Shown here piece after piece: positions 27,681 to 37,546 of a stretch of 45,683 nucleotides of DNA. This DNA is from Gammaproteobacteria bacterium (GTDB lineage Bacteria > Pseudomonadota > Gammaproteobacteria > Ga0077536). Numbering within the stretch: position 1 is the stretch's first letter; each line of letters opens with the position of its first letter. A program made the translations under genes and the position numbers. Below the pieces are notes generated by a model, which saw nothing but the letters and a program-made list of their open reading frames with translations, did no database searches and was not told the origin of the DNA. Location of the stretch: contig JADLEV010000024.1 of NCBI GenBank assembly GCA_020845935.1, positions 1 to 45,683 of the forward strand, written 5' to 3'.

Positions 27681-28883
27681 TCAGAAATAATCGAACAGGC
27701 TCAAACCCTGGATGCGGTGATAGGCGGCCTGCGCCGCCTGCAACGCGGTCGTCTCCTGCGCCAATCGACTTACCAGCTCGGTCAGGTCCGCATCCTGCAA
27801 GCGCGATCGCGCATCCTTGAGCTGCAATGCGAGGTCGTCGTTGACCGCGAGCTGCGTCCCGATCGCTTGCAGCCGTGCGCCAACGCCGGCACGCACGGCA
27901 AGCACTTTTTCCTGTGCCTGATCCAGCTCGCCCAGCGCGTTATCCATGTTCTGCTGGAAGCGTGCTTCCGCCGCCGCCCCGGTCATCGGCTCGCGCAACG
28001 CCGTGATCGTCTGCCGCAGCGATTCGAACATCGACTGGTTGGCCGCGGGGCCAACGGTGAATTCATCCCCCGCCGCCGGCGTGCCGCGGATCGCCACTTC
28101 CAGACCATTGACGGCAATGCTGCCGTTGGCGGCATACGGTTGCGCCGCCAGTATCGTGGTCGACGTGGTCAGGTCCACGACGTCGAACTGTGTCGGCGAG
28201 GTGAAACTGATGCGCAACTGGTGCGGCTGGAACGCGCCACGGTCGACCAGGCGGCCGGGCAGGATCTGTCCCGTCCCGGTGTTCGTCGCGGCACCGTCCA
28301 CCTGATACACGCCATTGCCGGTGCGAATGGCCATGAACACGTCGTGCCCGGAATAACCCTCGGTGATGGTGCGCGCATCGCCGATCTCCAGCGCGCGCAC
28401 CCCCTGGTCACCGGCATAACTCACCGCATTCGAGGCATCGCGCCGGAACGGCGGTGTGGTGACCGCCAGGCCGGCAAACAGGTACTCGCCGGTTTCGTTG
28501 CGCGCATTGCCGAGCGCCACCAGCTCGTCGAGGCGCTGTTCCAGCTCCGCGGCGATGAAGCCGCGATCGGCTTGGCCCAGGCTCGCATTGCGGCCGGCGA
28601 TGACCAGTTCGCGCACGCGTTGCAGCGTGTCGCCGACCGAGCCCAGCACCGTATCCTGATGCTGCAACCGGGTCTCTGCGGTATTGGCATTGCGCTGGAA
28701 CTGCGCCAGGCCGGCGATCCGGCCGTCGAGATTCATCACCCGCGTGGCGGCATTCGGATCGTCGCTCGGCGCCAACAGGCGCCGGCCGGTGGCTATCTGT
28801 TGTTGCAGTTCCGCCGCGCGGGATTGCAGCGTCAGCATGCCGCTCACCCCTTCGAGAAACACCTGCTGATTGGATACACGCAT
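27681..28883 (-). CDS. flgL: Flagellar hook-filament junction protein FlgL
   Basis: 400 residues from the ATG at 28883, which follows GGGAG. FlgL is the second junction protein between hook and filament. The flagellin-like N-terminus is typical (MRVSNQQVFLEGVSGMLTLQ, then QQIATGRRLLAPSDDPNAAT), as is the C-terminal helix (ELVSRLAQETTALQAAQAAY, followed by QGLSLFDYF). It starts 17 bases after flgK. No flagellin gene follows: the next supported ORF is the short flaG-like frame, a difference from many related clusters. Confidence 0.95.
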   Translation of the reverse strand: MRVSNQQVFLEGVSGMLTLQSRAAELQQQIATGRRLLAPSDDPNAATRVMNLDGRIAGLAQFQRNANTAETRLQHQDTVLGSVGDTLQRVRELVIAGRNASLGQADRGFIAAELEQRLDELVALGNARNETGEYLFAGLAVTTPPFRRDASNAVSYAGDQGVRALEIGDARTITEGYSGHDVFMAIRTGNGVYQVDGAATNTGTGQILPGRLVDRGAFQPHQLRISFTSPTQFDVVDLTTSTTILAAQPYAANGSIAVNGLEVAIRGTPAAGDEFTVGPAANQSMFESLRQTITALREPMTGAAAEARFQQNMDNALGELDQAQEKVLAVRAGVGARLQAIGTQLAVNDDLALQLKDARSRLQDADLTELVSRLAQETTALQAAQAAYHRIQGLSLFDYF

Positions 28884-28899
28884 CGCTCCCACCCTCGAA

Positions 28900-30777
28900 T
28901 CAGCGCAAGACGTTCATCAGCGCGGTGATGTTGTCGTTGCCGATCTGAATCATCCGCGCCGCCGCCTGGTATATCTGCTGATACTCGAGCAGATTCGCGG
29001 CTTCCTCGTCGAGATTGACGCCGGCGGTCTGTTCGCGCTGCGCGATCGCGTTGTCGCGCAACGCCAGCATGGCATCGTGCGCCACCTCGGCCCGCCGCGC
29101 CTGCATGCCGGCACTGCCGACCAGGCTGCTGTAGGCTTCGCTCAGCGACGCGGTACCGTCACTCAGGATCGGCGCCGCCTGCAGGCTACTCAGCCGCAGC
29201 CCGTTGCTGTTGTCGCCGATGCCGGCCGTATTGGCGCTCACGGTGAAACGATCGCCGGCGACTGGCGTACCGCTGATGCGCACACGCCAGCCATTGAGGT
29301 CGATGGCCGCATCGGCGGTATAGGGCAACAGCGGCCCGGCACCGTTGATCTGGTAGGTCGTCGGCGGATCGTTGAAGACCAGATTGGTCGTCACCAGCAA
29401 GGTCGGGTCGCTCGCATCGCGCACCTCGGCCCCGGAAATCGCACCGCTGCCAAGGTTTAGCACAGACGCCGCGGTGGTGTTTGGTGCCGCTAACGCCAGC
29501 CGGGCAGGATCCCGCACCACGAGCTCGATGTTGCGCGCCGCCAGCCGCGTTGGTCGCAGCAGATAGCTATCGCCGGCGGCCGGTGCCCCGGCCACCGTGA
29601 TGGTGACACCGGCAACCGTGAACGGACCGGTGCCGGACAACGTGGTCTGCTCGTTGCTCGCGAGGTTGGTCAATTGAAACGCGCTGCCGGTGTATTCCAA
29701 CCGGTAGTCCGCGGCGGTCAGTGCACCGACCGTCGCCTCGTCGAATGCCACGGTCACGCTGCCGCTGTTGGCCGGCGCCGACAGCAGTTGCGGCTCGCCG
29801 AGCGCGAACAGGTCGCCGCCGAGCGCGCCGTGCAGATCCATGCCGGCGCGATGCACGACATTGCTTCCTTGCGCCAGCGTCGCGGCGATGCGGCCGAGGT
29901 CGTTCAGCGCAGGCTCGAGCACCTCCCGGCGAAAGCGCAGCACACCCCCGAGTTGGCCACCGGTGATCGCACCGGCGATGTCCGTGCCGCCGTTGGCGTA
30001 GGCAAGGTCCAGCCGAGCCGCATCATCGGCATCGACTCTGGTCGTCAGCGCCAGCGCGGTGCTGCCGGCAACGATCAGCTGACCACTGCCGATGGTGACA
30101 TTGAGCTGACCGTCGCTCTGCTCGATGACCGTGACGTTGACCTGTTCCGCGAGTTTCGTCAGCAACTGTTCCCGTTGGTCGAGCAGGTCGTTGGGCTCGG
30201 CTCCGCCCGCGACAGCCCGGGCGCTGGTTATCGAGTCGTTGATTCGGGCGATGGATTGCGCCAGGGCGTTGATCCGCTCCACGCCGGCCTCCAGCCGGTG
30301 GTTCACCTCGGTGTTGAATGCCTGCAACTGACGATATTGAGTATGAAACCGATCGGTCAGCAATTCCGCGCTGTGCAACAGCACCATCCGCGCCGTGGTC
30401 GATGCCGGGTCACTATTCAGGTCCTGCAACGCGCCGAAGTATTGTTGCAGGGCCGGCGACAAACCGGCACCGTCATCCGCCAGCAGGTCGCTGACCTGCG
30501 CCGTCAATTCGTACAGCACCGCTTCCTGTTGCTCGCTGGTCGCGTGCGAACGGATCTGGGAGACCATGAACTGATCGGCGACGCGCTCGACGCCGCGGAT
30601 CGCCACACCGCTGCCGAAGAACATGCCGCCAAGCGAATGGGGCACCAACGCTTCCAGTGAGACGCGCTGCCGGGTATACCCGGCCGTATTGACATTGGCG
30701 ATGTTGTGCCCGGTGGTCGTCAGCGCGCGCTGCGTGCTGAGCAGTGCCGAGATGCCAATGTTGTAGAGTTCGGCCAT
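28900..30777 (-). CDS. flgK: Flagellar hook-filament junction protein FlgK
   Basis: 625 residues, somewhat longer than the enteric protein (about 550). The D0 segment of rod/hook-type proteins is present at the N-terminus (NIGISALLSTQRALTTTGHN, then IANVNTAGYTRQRV). The C-terminal helix EEAANLLEYQQIYQAAARMI is also typical. The middle contains repeated variable beta domains (for example two segments with FTVAGVTITVAGAPAAGDSY and VRISGTPVAGDRFTVSANTA), which explain the extra length. It is part of the continuous flgBCDEFGHIJKL unit. Confidence 0.95.
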   Translation of the reverse strand: MAELYNIGISALLSTQRALTTTGHNIANVNTAGYTRQRVSLEALVPHSLGGMFFGSGVAIRGVERVADQFMVSQIRSHATSEQQEAVLYELTAQVSDLLADDGAGLSPALQQYFGALQDLNSDPASTTARMVLLHSAELLTDRFHTQYRQLQAFNTEVNHRLEAGVERINALAQSIARINDSITSARAVAGGAEPNDLLDQREQLLTKLAEQVNVTVIEQSDGQLNVTIGSGQLIVAGSTALALTTRVDADDAARLDLAYANGGTDIAGAITGGQLGGVLRFRREVLEPALNDLGRIAATLAQGSNVVHRAGMDLHGALGGDLFALGEPQLLSAPANSGSVTVAFDEATVGALTAADYRLEYTGSAFQLTNLASNEQTTLSGTGPFTVAGVTITVAGAPAAGDSYLLRPTRLAARNIELVVRDPARLALAAPNTTAASVLNLGSGAISGAEVRDASDPTLLVTTNLVFNDPPTTYQINGAGPLLPYTADAAIDLNGWRVRISGTPVAGDRFTVSANTAGIGDNSNGLRLSSLQAAPILSDGTASLSEAYSSLVGSAGMQARRAEVAHDAMLALRDNAIAQREQTAGVNLDEEAANLLEYQQIYQAAARMIQIGNDNITALMNVLR

Positions 30778-30795
30778 TGCACTTCACCCCCGCGG

Positions 30796-31686
30796 TCAAC
30801 CGCGCTTGGACCCTGTCGTCGCGGCCGCCAGGTGCAACCGTACCCGCGCCGCGATGGCATCAATCTTGTCCGCATATTCCGGATCGGTCGCGTACCCGGC
30901 ACGTTGCAACGCCGCGGCGTAGTCACCGCCGCTCGCCTCGGTGTGCAGCGCGGCGCGGTAACGCGGTTCGGTTTGTATCAAAGCGAGATAGTCGGCGAAT
31001 GCCGCACCGAGATCCGGATAGGCGCGAAACTCGGCATACTCCCGCACCCACTGTCCGCCGCGCACTTCCATGGTCGGCACCCGGACCGTGGCGCCCTGCC
31101 AATCTGCGGTGGCCTTGATCGAGAAGATGTTGTTGCTGTTGCGGCCGTCGGCGAGGTGCATCTGGTGTTGCCCCCAGCCGGTCTCCAGCGCGGCCTGCGC
31201 CAGCAGTGTTTCCGGCCTGGTACCAAGGACCGCCGCAGCCCGCTGCGCATGCGGCAGCAGGCGGTCGAGAAATTCGGCGGGTGACGGCGCGGCTGTCGCC
31301 GCAACTGCGGTGCGGGCGGGTGCGATTTCCGGCACCGGGACGTAACGCCGCAGGGTCCCGAGACTTGCGGCCGGGGTCGCGGAGGCGTCATCGCCGCCGA
31401 GCTGGGCGAGCATCGTCTGCGCCAACCCCAGGCGTCCCTGCTCCGCCACCAGCAGCGCGGCCTGTTGATCGAACAGGTCGTAGTACATCCCCATCTCGCC
31501 GCCGCCAAATGCGCCCTCGGCCGGCAGCGTCGCCCGCGCCTCCTTCAGCATCAACTGCACGAACAGCGCCTCGAATTCGCGGGCCATCTGCCGGGTCGCC
31601 GCGGCGTCGTTACGCCGCGCGCCGGCCTTCATCCCGGTGAAACGGCTGAAATCCGTGGCCACTGCGGTCGCGGTTGGCGCGCTCAT
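30796..31686 (-). CDS. flgJ: Flagellar rod-cap / peptidoglycan hydrolase FlgJ
   Basis: 296 residues with both expected parts. The N-terminal rod-scaffold domain (about 25-100) has AREFEALFVQLMLKEARATL and GMYYDLFDQQAALLVAEQGR. The C-terminal glucosaminidase domain (about 145-290) has LAQAALETGWGQ, with the catalytic Glu, plus NSNNIFSIKA and the late Tyr region AALQRAGYATDPEYADKI. FlgJ caps the growing rod and cuts peptidoglycan so it can pass the cell wall. It starts 13 bases after flgI. Confidence 0.95.
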   Translation of the reverse strand: MSAPTATAVATDFSRFTGMKAGARRNDAAATRQMAREFEALFVQLMLKEARATLPAEGAFGGGEMGMYYDLFDQQAALLVAEQGRLGLAQTMLAQLGGDDASATPAASLGTLRRYVPVPEIAPARTAVAATAAPSPAEFLDRLLPHAQRAAAVLGTRPETLLAQAALETGWGQHQMHLADGRNSNNIFSIKATADWQGATVRVPTMEVRGGQWVREYAEFRAYPDLGAAFADYLALIQTEPRYRAALHTEASGGDYAAALQRAGYATDPEYADKIDAIAARVRLHLAAATTGSKRG

Positions 31687-31699
31687 GCCATGCCACCCA

Positions 31700-32812
31700 T
31701 CAAATGATGATCAATTCCGCCTGCAGCGCACCGGCTTCCTTCAGTGCCTCCAGAATGGCCACCAGGTCACCCGGCGCCGCGCCGACGCTGTTGACGGTCT
31801 TGACGATGTCGTCGAGTGCGACCCCGGGGTTGAACAGGAACATGCGATTGCGTTCCTCCTCGACCTTGATATCGGATTTCGGCACCGCCACGGTCACGCC
31901 TCGCGACAACGGCGCCGGCTGGCTGATCACCGGATCGTTGCTGATGGTGACGGTCAGGCTACCGTGCGTGACCGCGGCCGCGGTGACCCGGACATTGCTG
32001 CCGATGACGACCGTACCGGTGCGCGAATTGACGATGATGCGGGCCGCCGCCTCGGCTGGCTGCACTTCGACGTTTTCCAGCAGCGCGGTGAACGCGACCC
32101 GTTGCGCCGCGTCGCCGGGAGCGACGACCCGCACCGACGAGGCATCGAGCGCCTGCGCCGAATCGGGACCAAAGGTGTCGTCGATCGCCTGCACCACGCG
32201 GCTCGCAGTCGTGAAATCGGATCGATGCAGGTTCAGCGTGACGAACGGCCCGTCGGCGAATGGCGTCGCCACCGCCTGCTCCACGGTCGCGCCGTTCGGG
32301 ATGCGGCCGACGCTCGGCACGTTGACGGTGATGCTGGAGCCGTCAGCCGCGGTGGCACCGAAGCCACCGACCACGAGATTGCCTTGCGCCATGGCGTAGA
32401 CGACGCCGTCGGCGCCCTTCAGCGGCGCCAGGATCAGGCTGCCGCCACGCAGGCTCTTGGCATTGCCGATCGAGGAGACCGTGATGTCGATGGTCTGGCC
32501 GGGCTTGGCGAAGGCCGGCAAGGTCGCATGGATCATCACCGCGGCGACGTTCTTCAACTGCGGGTTGACGTTCGGCGGGATGGTCACGCCGAGCTGCGTC
32601 AGCATGTTGCGGATCGATTGCACGGTGAACGGTGTCTGCGTGGTCTGATCACCGGTGCCGTCGAGGCCGACGACCAGACCGTAGCCGACCAGCTGGTTGC
32701 TGCGCACGCCGGCGATCGCGGCGATGTCCTTGAGCCGTTCGGCGCCACAGGGCGCGCTCGCACACGCGGCGACCGCAAGCAGACAGCCGGCGATGGTTCG
32801 AGATCGGAACAT
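31700..32812 (-). CDS. flgI: Flagellar P-ring protein FlgI
   Basis: 370 residues. FlgI assembles in the periplasm around the rod as the peptidoglycan ring. The N-terminal signal peptide ([20 protein letters not shown]) precedes the conserved start of the mature protein ([20 protein letters not shown], then [13 protein letters not shown]). The C-terminus has [20 protein letters not shown]. Its mature form is stabilised by FlgA, which is encoded in the divergent operon. The start lies 12 bases after the flgH stop. Confidence 0.96.
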   Translation of the reverse strand: MFRSRTIAGCLLAVAACASAPCGAERLKDIAAIAGVRSNQLVGYGLVVGLDGTGDQTTQTPFTVQSIRNMLTQLGVTIPPNVNPQLKNVAAVMIHATLPAFAKPGQTIDITVSSIGNAKSLRGGSLILAPLKGADGVVYAMAQGNLVVGGFGATAADGSSITVNVPSVGRIPNGATVEQAVATPFADGPFVTLNLHRSDFTTASRVVQAIDDTFGPDSAQALDASSVRVVAPGDAAQRVAFTALLENVEVQPAEAAARIIVNSRTGTVVIGSNVRVTAAAVTHGSLTVTISNDPVISQPAPLSRGVTVAVPKSDIKVEEERNRMFLFNPGVALDDIVKTVNSVGAAPGDLVAILEALKEAGALQAELIII

Positions 32813-32824
32813 GGTCAGGCGCTC

Positions 32825-33577
32825 CTAGAAAGGGAAGATCGGGCTGAGGAAGAACCGGCCGAGCCAGCCCATGCGGTTCGCATCCGCCGGCGCGCCGTCA
32901 CCGTTGTAGACGATCGTCGCGTCGGCGAGCTTGGTGGACAGAACCGAGTTGTCGGTGGCAATGTCGGCCGGCCGGATCAGGCCCGAGACCTTGATGTACT
33001 CATTGCCCTGATTGAGATTGATGCGCTTCTCGCCGCGCACGAACAACACGCCGTTCGGCAACACGTCGGCGACCGTCACCGTGATTTGTCCTTGCAGGCT
33101 GTTGCCCTGCGCGGCGCCGGACTCGCCTTCGAATTCGTTCGAGCCTTCCAGCGCCATTTCCAGCGTGTTGTCCCGCCGCGACGATAATGGCATCACGCCC
33201 GGCAGATCGAACTGCGGCGTGGCACCGAACAGGGTCGGGTTCGAGATCGAGGTCCCTTGGCTGCGGCTGGCGCTGCTGCTGGCGCTCTTGCTGGCGTTGG
33301 TCGATTCCACCAACCGTACGGTGATGATGTCGCCGATCCGCCGTGGCCGGAGATCCTCGTACAGGCTGAGGTCGTGACCCTGTTGATAGATCGCGCCGGT
33401 ACTGGCCTGATGCGACGACAGCGGCGGCGCGGCGAAGCTCGGGGCATACGCGGTATCGTGGCGAGGCGGCATGCTCGCATCGCAGCCGGCAAGCAGCGCC
33501 AGCAGCAACGACGCGAGCTGCCTTGCCGGCCCGCATGGCCTACCGCCGCTGGAATTATTCGTGTTGGTCGCGTGCAT
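32825..33577 (-). CDS. flgH: Flagellar L-ring lipoprotein FlgH
   Basis: 250 residues. The N-terminus is a lipoprotein signal: a basic region, then LASLLLALLAGC with lipobox LAGC. The mature part has the FlgH signatures GAIYQQGHDLSLYEDLRPRR, RIGDIITVRLVESTNASKSA and VLFVRGEKRINLNQGNEYIK, ending with SGLIRPADI and GWLGRFFLSPIFPF. FlgH forms the outer-membrane ring that acts as the rod bushing. GGGGAG precedes the ATG. The stretch before the signal (residues 1-20) is longer and more polar than usual. Confidence 0.95.
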   Translation of the reverse strand: MHATNTNNSSGGRPCGPARQLASLLLALLAGCDASMPPRHDTAYAPSFAAPPLSSHQASTGAIYQQGHDLSLYEDLRPRRIGDIITVRLVESTNASKSASSSASRSQGTSISNPTLFGATPQFDLPGVMPLSSRRDNTLEMALEGSNEFEGESGAAQGNSLQGQITVTVADVLPNGVLFVRGEKRINLNQGNEYIKVSGLIRPADIATDNSVLSTKLADATIVYNGDGAPADANRMGWLGRFFLSPIFPF

Positions 33578-33598
33578 GCGGCTCCCCTGAGACGTGCA

Positions 33599-34384
33599 TT
33601 ACAGCGTCTGGTTGGTGTACTGCATCATTTCGTCGATGGACTGGATCGCCTTCGAATTCATCTCGTAGGCGCGCTGCGCCTCGATCATTTCGACGAGTTC
33701 CTCGACCACATTGACATTGGATCCTTCGAGGTGGCCCTGGACCAGCGTACCGAGTCCGTTCAGGCCTGGAGTGCTCGCCTGCGGACTGCCGCTCGCGATC
33801 GTTTCCTTGTAGATGTTCTGGCCGATGGCCTGCAAACCCTGCGGATTGATGAAGTCGGCCAGTTGCAGCGAGCCGATCTGCGTCGGTGCGGTGCTGCCGG
33901 CGGTCAACGCGGTCACGGTCCCGTCGGAGCCAATCGTCACGCTCAGGGTCTCCGGCGGAACGGTGATGGCGGGATCGAGCTGATAGCCGGACGCGGTGAC
34001 CATCTGGCCCTGGGCGTTGATCGCGAACGAGCCGTCGCGGCTGTAGCCGGTGCTGCCGTCCGGCAACAGCACCTGGAAAAAGCCGCGGCCATCGATCGCC
34101 AGATCGAGCGAGTTGTCGGTCTTGCTCAGCGAGCCCTGGGAAAACAGCTTCTCGGTCGAGACGATGCGCACCCCGGAGCCGAGCAGCAGGACCGATGGCA
34201 GCTCGGTGCTCTGCGACGACGAGCCGCCCGGCTGCTGCACGGTTTCGTACAACAGATCCTCGAACGAGGCCCGCCCCTTCTTGAAGCCGGTGGTCGAGAC
34301 GTTCGCCAGATTGTTGGCGATCAGCGCCATCCGCGTCTGTTGCGCGTCAAGGCCGGTGCGGGCAATTTGCAGTGGGGTTGCCAT
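33599..34384 (-). CDS. flgG: Flagellar distal rod protein FlgG
   Basis: 261 residues, the expected length (260 in enterics). The N-terminal D0 helix has [20 protein letters not shown], then [20 protein letters not shown], the rod-protein signature. The core carries [20 protein letters not shown], in which the Tyr of the conserved Y-S/T-R-D-G motif is intact (compare the disrupted flgE). The C-terminus reads [20 protein letters not shown]. It forms the distal rod under the L and P rings. GGAG precedes the ATG. Confidence 0.97.
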   Translation of the reverse strand: MATPLQIARTGLDAQQTRMALIANNLANVSTTGFKKGRASFEDLLYETVQQPGGSSSQSTELPSVLLLGSGVRIVSTEKLFSQGSLSKTDNSLDLAIDGRGFFQVLLPDGSTGYSRDGSFAINAQGQMVTASGYQLDPAITVPPETLSVTIGSDGTVTALTAGSTAPTQIGSLQLADFINPQGLQAIGQNIYKETIASGSPQASTPGLNGLGTLVQGHLEGSNVNVVEELVEMIEAQRAYEMNSKAIQSIDEMMQYTNQTL

Positions 34385-34394
34385 CGGAACTCTC

Positions 34395-35138
34395 CTAGCC
34401 GTTCAGTCGAAGCTGGGTGGCGCTGGCGGCATCGTTCTCCTTGGCGGTCTGCATCGCGCTGACCACCATCTCGTACCGCCGCGCCAGGGAAATCACGTTG
34501 ATCATTTCGGTGATCGGGTTGACGTTGCTCGTCTCCAGCGCGCCCTGCGTCACGCGCACCTCCGCTACCGGCGGTGCACTGGCGCCGTCGCGCAGCCGAA
34601 ACAGGCCGTCGTCGCCCTTGACCAGTTGCTCGGCCGGCGGATTGACCAGCTTCAGCCGATCGAGCTGCGCCATGGTGTTGGCTTCCTGGCCGAGCGGCCG
34701 GATCGAGATCGTGCCGTCGCTACCGATCACCAGCGTTTGCGCCTGAGGCAGCGTGATGAGTCCGCCATTGCCGACGATAGGCTCGCCCGATGCCGTTTCC
34801 AGCAGGCCGTTGGCATTGATATGCAGGTTTCCGGCGCGCGTGTAGGCTTCGCTGCCGTCGCGGGCCAGCACCGCGAACCAGCCGGGCCCGTCGACGGCGA
34901 CGTCGAGATCGTTGCCGGTGGTGGTGAGCGAACCGCTCCGCAGATCGGTGCCGGGCCGTTCGGTCATTGCGTAGACCCGCGTCGGCTCGCCGGGCCCGAA
35001 CAGCGGCATCGCCCGGGCCGCCAGGAGATCGGCCTTGAAGCCCGACGTATTGGCGTTGGCCAGATTGTTGGTCGCCAGCCCCTGCGCATGCAGGATCTGC
35101 TTGGCGGCATTCATCGCGAGGTACAGCATGCGATCCAT
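34395..35138 (-). CDS. flgF: Flagellar proximal rod protein FlgF
   Basis: 247 residues. It has the shared rod/hook D0 segment ([40 protein letters not shown]), the [15 protein letters not shown] motif with the conserved Tyr present, and the C-terminal [20 protein letters not shown] helix. FlgF is part of the proximal rod. It lies between flgE (25 bases upstream) and flgG (10 bases downstream), in the normal gene order. Confidence 0.95.
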   Translation of the reverse strand: MDRMLYLAMNAAKQILHAQGLATNNLANANTSGFKADLLAARAMPLFGPGEPTRVYAMTERPGTDLRSGSLTTTGNDLDVAVDGPGWFAVLARDGSEAYTRAGNLHINANGLLETASGEPIVGNGGLITLPQAQTLVIGSDGTISIRPLGQEANTMAQLDRLKLVNPPAEQLVKGDDGLFRLRDGASAPPVAEVRVTQGALETSNVNPITEMINVISLARRYEMVVSAMQTAKENDAASATQLRLNG

Positions 35139-35163
35139 GGTCGTGCCCTCAAGGACTCAACGA

Positions 35164-36378
35164 TCAGCGGATGCCGATGACCGCCTGGGTCACCGCATTC
35201 GCGGTCGAGATCACCTGCGTGTTCGCCTGGAAATTGCGCTGCGCGACAATCAGCCGGACCAGTTGGTCCGACAGGTCGACATTGGAATCCTCCAGGGCAC
35301 CGTTCTGCAGCAGGCCGAGGCTCGCGGTCCCGGGCGCGCCTTCGAGTTCGAGCCCGGACGCATAGGTTTCTGCCCAGGTGTTCTCGCCGAGTGGGCGCAG
35401 CCCCTGCGCATTGGCGAAGTTGGCCAGCGCGACCTGCCCCTGCACTTCACTGCGGCCGTTGGAGAAGCGCGCGAAGATCACGCCGGCCTCATCGATATCG
35501 ATGCCGACGAACTGGCCGCTGGCATAGCCGTCCTGGGTCAGCGAATTGACGCCGAACGCGGAACCGAACTGGGTCGACCGCTCGACTTGCAGCGCGACAT
35601 TCATCGGTGCGGCGCCGGCGGCCGGCGTGAACGGCGGGATCGCTATCTGACCGGACGCAGGCACGGCAACGGCGCCCGTGGAATCGAACGACAGCGTGGT
35701 CGGGCCATCGACCACAGTGCCTTCCACGGTCGCATAGGTATGCCAGGTGTTCGGCGTGGCGGTCTTGACGAAATAGACCTGCATGATGTGCTGACTGCCG
35801 AGTGAGTCGTAGACGTTGACCGCGGTCGAGCTGTTGTAGGACGAAGCATTGGCCGGATCGAACGTCGCCACGATCGGCGGCGCGTCGGCGGCATCGAGAT
35901 TGACGCCGATGTCGACCCGCGTGGTTGGTTCCGGTTCGAGGTCCGACAACCGGATCTGCAACGGCCCGGTGGCGCTGGTGACGATGCCGGCATCGTCGGT
36001 GCCGAAGGTAATCAGTTTTTGCCCGCCGGCATTGACCACGTAGCCATCGCGATCCATGCCGAAGGCACCGTCGCGGGACTAGACACGGCTGCCGCCGTCC
36101 TCGAGGATGAAGAAGCCCTGACCGCTGATGGCCAGGTCGAGACCATTGTTGGTGAAGTTGATGTTGCCCTGGGTGAATTGCTGCGCGATGCGGGCGGCAT
36201 TGACGCCGCGGCCAGGGCTGTCGGTACCGCTCCCGGCGTTGCTCACCGAATACACCGACTGGAATTCCGCGCGCGACTGCTTGAATCCTGCCGTATTGAC
36301 GTTGGCGACGTTGTTGCCGATCACGTTGAGATCGGTCTGGGCGGCCTGCAGGCCGCTGATGGCAATGCGAAATGGCAT
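35164..36378 (-). pseudogene. flgE: Flagellar hook protein FlgE with an in-frame amber codon
   Basis: The full frame would encode 404 amino-acid positions, a normal hook-protein length, but codon 100 is TAG (36081-36079). Before it lies a complete N-terminal segment (SGLQAAQTDLNVIGNNVANV, NTAGFKQSRAEFQSVYSVSN, ISGQGFFILEDGGSRV). After it the same frame continues without fault (SRDGAFGMDRDGYVVNAGGQ) to the typical end (DQLVRLIVAQRNFQANTQVI). The context GSRV-stop-SRDGAF aligns with TGYSRDGSF in FlgG and EAYTRAGNL in FlgF here, so the stop replaces a conserved Tyr; one base (TAC to TAG) is enough. An ATG eight codons later could restart translation, but that product lacks the export and polymerisation segment. 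Options are a real null mutation, amber suppression or a sequencing error. Flanking genes are intact. Confidence 0.9.
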
Positions 36379-36416
36379 ATCGTTTTCTCCGGAATGTCGT
36401 CGTTGCGAACGGTCCG

Positions 36417-37100
36417 CTACATCACCTGCCGCACATCACTGAGCGGCACCTGTTGTTGTCCTGCCAGATTGAGAATCGGCGTCTGGCCGGCGCCTGGAAT
36501 CGTGACGCTTTCGACCTTGACCCGAGCAAGCGTGGTCAGGGCCTGGGGGGCACCGACGCCATAACTGGCCTGGGCACTGACCCGGTAGTCGCCCTGGGGC
36601 ACGCTGGCGCCGAATTCGTCGACGCCGGCCCAGGTGAACGGCACACTGCCCGCGGCGTGCGCGCCGAGATTGAGTCGCTTCACGACCTGACCGGTGGCGT
36701 CACTGATCGTGACGGTCACCTCGGTCGCCTCGCGGTCGAGTTCCACGGCGCCGCTGGCCGCGGCATCGCTGCCGAGTTGCACCCGATCACTGGCCAGCAA
36801 CACGCTGCGCCCGACCATCGTCGACGCCTGCAGGGCTTGCCCGGATTGCAGCGAACTGGCGAGCGTGGCGAACGATTGCTGCAACGAAGTGATGCCGTTG
36901 ACGGTGCTGAATTGCGCGATCTGCGCCAGAAATTCGCCGTTCTCCATCGGCTTCATCGGATCCTGATTCTTCAACTGCGTGATCATCAGCTTGAAGAATT
37001 CGTCCTGGCCGAGTTCCTTGACAGCAGCCTGTTTGCTCTGCAGCCGTTCGACGCCGAGTTGCTCGACGCCGGTTGCGGCAAGTGCGGTGGTCGTTGCCAT
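36417..37100 (-). CDS. flgD: Hook-cap scaffolding protein FlgD
   Basis: 227 residues. FlgD caps the growing hook and is needed for FlgE assembly. The N-terminal signature is KELGQDEFFKLMITQLKNQD followed by PMKPMENGEFLAQIAQFSTV. The C-terminal part has FlgD Ig-like and Tudor-like strands (RLNLGAHAAGSVPFTWAGVD, then QGDYRVSAQAS). The ATG at 37100 is preceded by GGAGAT. It sits between flgC and flgE with short spacers. Confidence 0.95.
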   Translation of the reverse strand: MATTTALAATGVEQLGVERLQSKQAAVKELGQDEFFKLMITQLKNQDPMKPMENGEFLAQIAQFSTVNGITSLQQSFATLASSLQSGQALQASTMVGRSVLLASDRVQLGSDAAASGAVELDREATEVTVTISDATGQVVKRLNLGAHAAGSVPFTWAGVDEFGASVPQGDYRVSAQASYGVGAPQALTTLARVKVESVTIPGAGQTPILNLAGQQQVPLSDVRQVM

Positions 37101-37126
37101 GCGTATCTCCTTGGTTCCTGCCGCTG

Positions 37127-37546
37127 TTACTGGCCGAGCGCCAGCGTGCGCTGCAACATCTGCTTCGCTGCGTTGATGACTTCCAGGTTGGTCTGGTAGG
37201 AACGGGATGCGGAAATCATGTTGGCCATCTCTTCCACGGTATTGACGTTCGGCAGGAAGACGTAACCTTCGTCGTTGGCCAACGGATGGCCGGGCTGGTA
37301 CTCCTGGCGCAGCGGTGCGCGGCTTTCGACGACGCCGGCGAGACGCACGCCGCCCGCGCCGGTGCCGCCGAGCGCCTCGTCCAGCACGGCCTGAAAGATT
37401 GGCTGCCGCGCGCGGTAGGTTGCGCCGACGCTGCTGCTCGCGCTGTCGGCATTTGCCATATTGCTGGCAGTGAGGTTCATTCGTGCCGTCTGCGCGTTGA
37501 GCGCACTGCTGGCGATGTCGAAGACATTAAAGAGACTCAAGATCAT
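37127..37546 (-). CDS. flgC: Flagellar proximal rod protein FlgC
   Basis: 139 residues, close to the family's 134-140. The N-terminus FDIASSALNAQTARMNLTAS followed by NMANADSASS is the rod D0 segment. Further on are YRARQPIFQAVL, PLRQEYQPGHPLANDEGYVF, LPNVNTVEEMANMISASRSY and a final LEVINAAKQMLQRTLALGQ. The start overlaps the flgB stop by four bases, so the two rod proteins are translationally coupled. Confidence 0.97.
   Translation of the reverse strand: MILSLFNVFDIASSALNAQTARMNLTASNMANADSASSSVGATYRARQPIFQAVLDEALGGTGAGGVRLAGVVESRAPLRQEYQPGHPLANDEGYVFLPNVNTVEEMANMISASRSYQTNLEVINAAKQMLQRTLALGQ

Noticed and set aside
36055-36378. flgE as two separate genes (99 and 297 codons)
   Set aside because: Both parts are in one frame and together equal a normal FlgE; the second part lacks the N-terminal export segment, so it is one interrupted gene.
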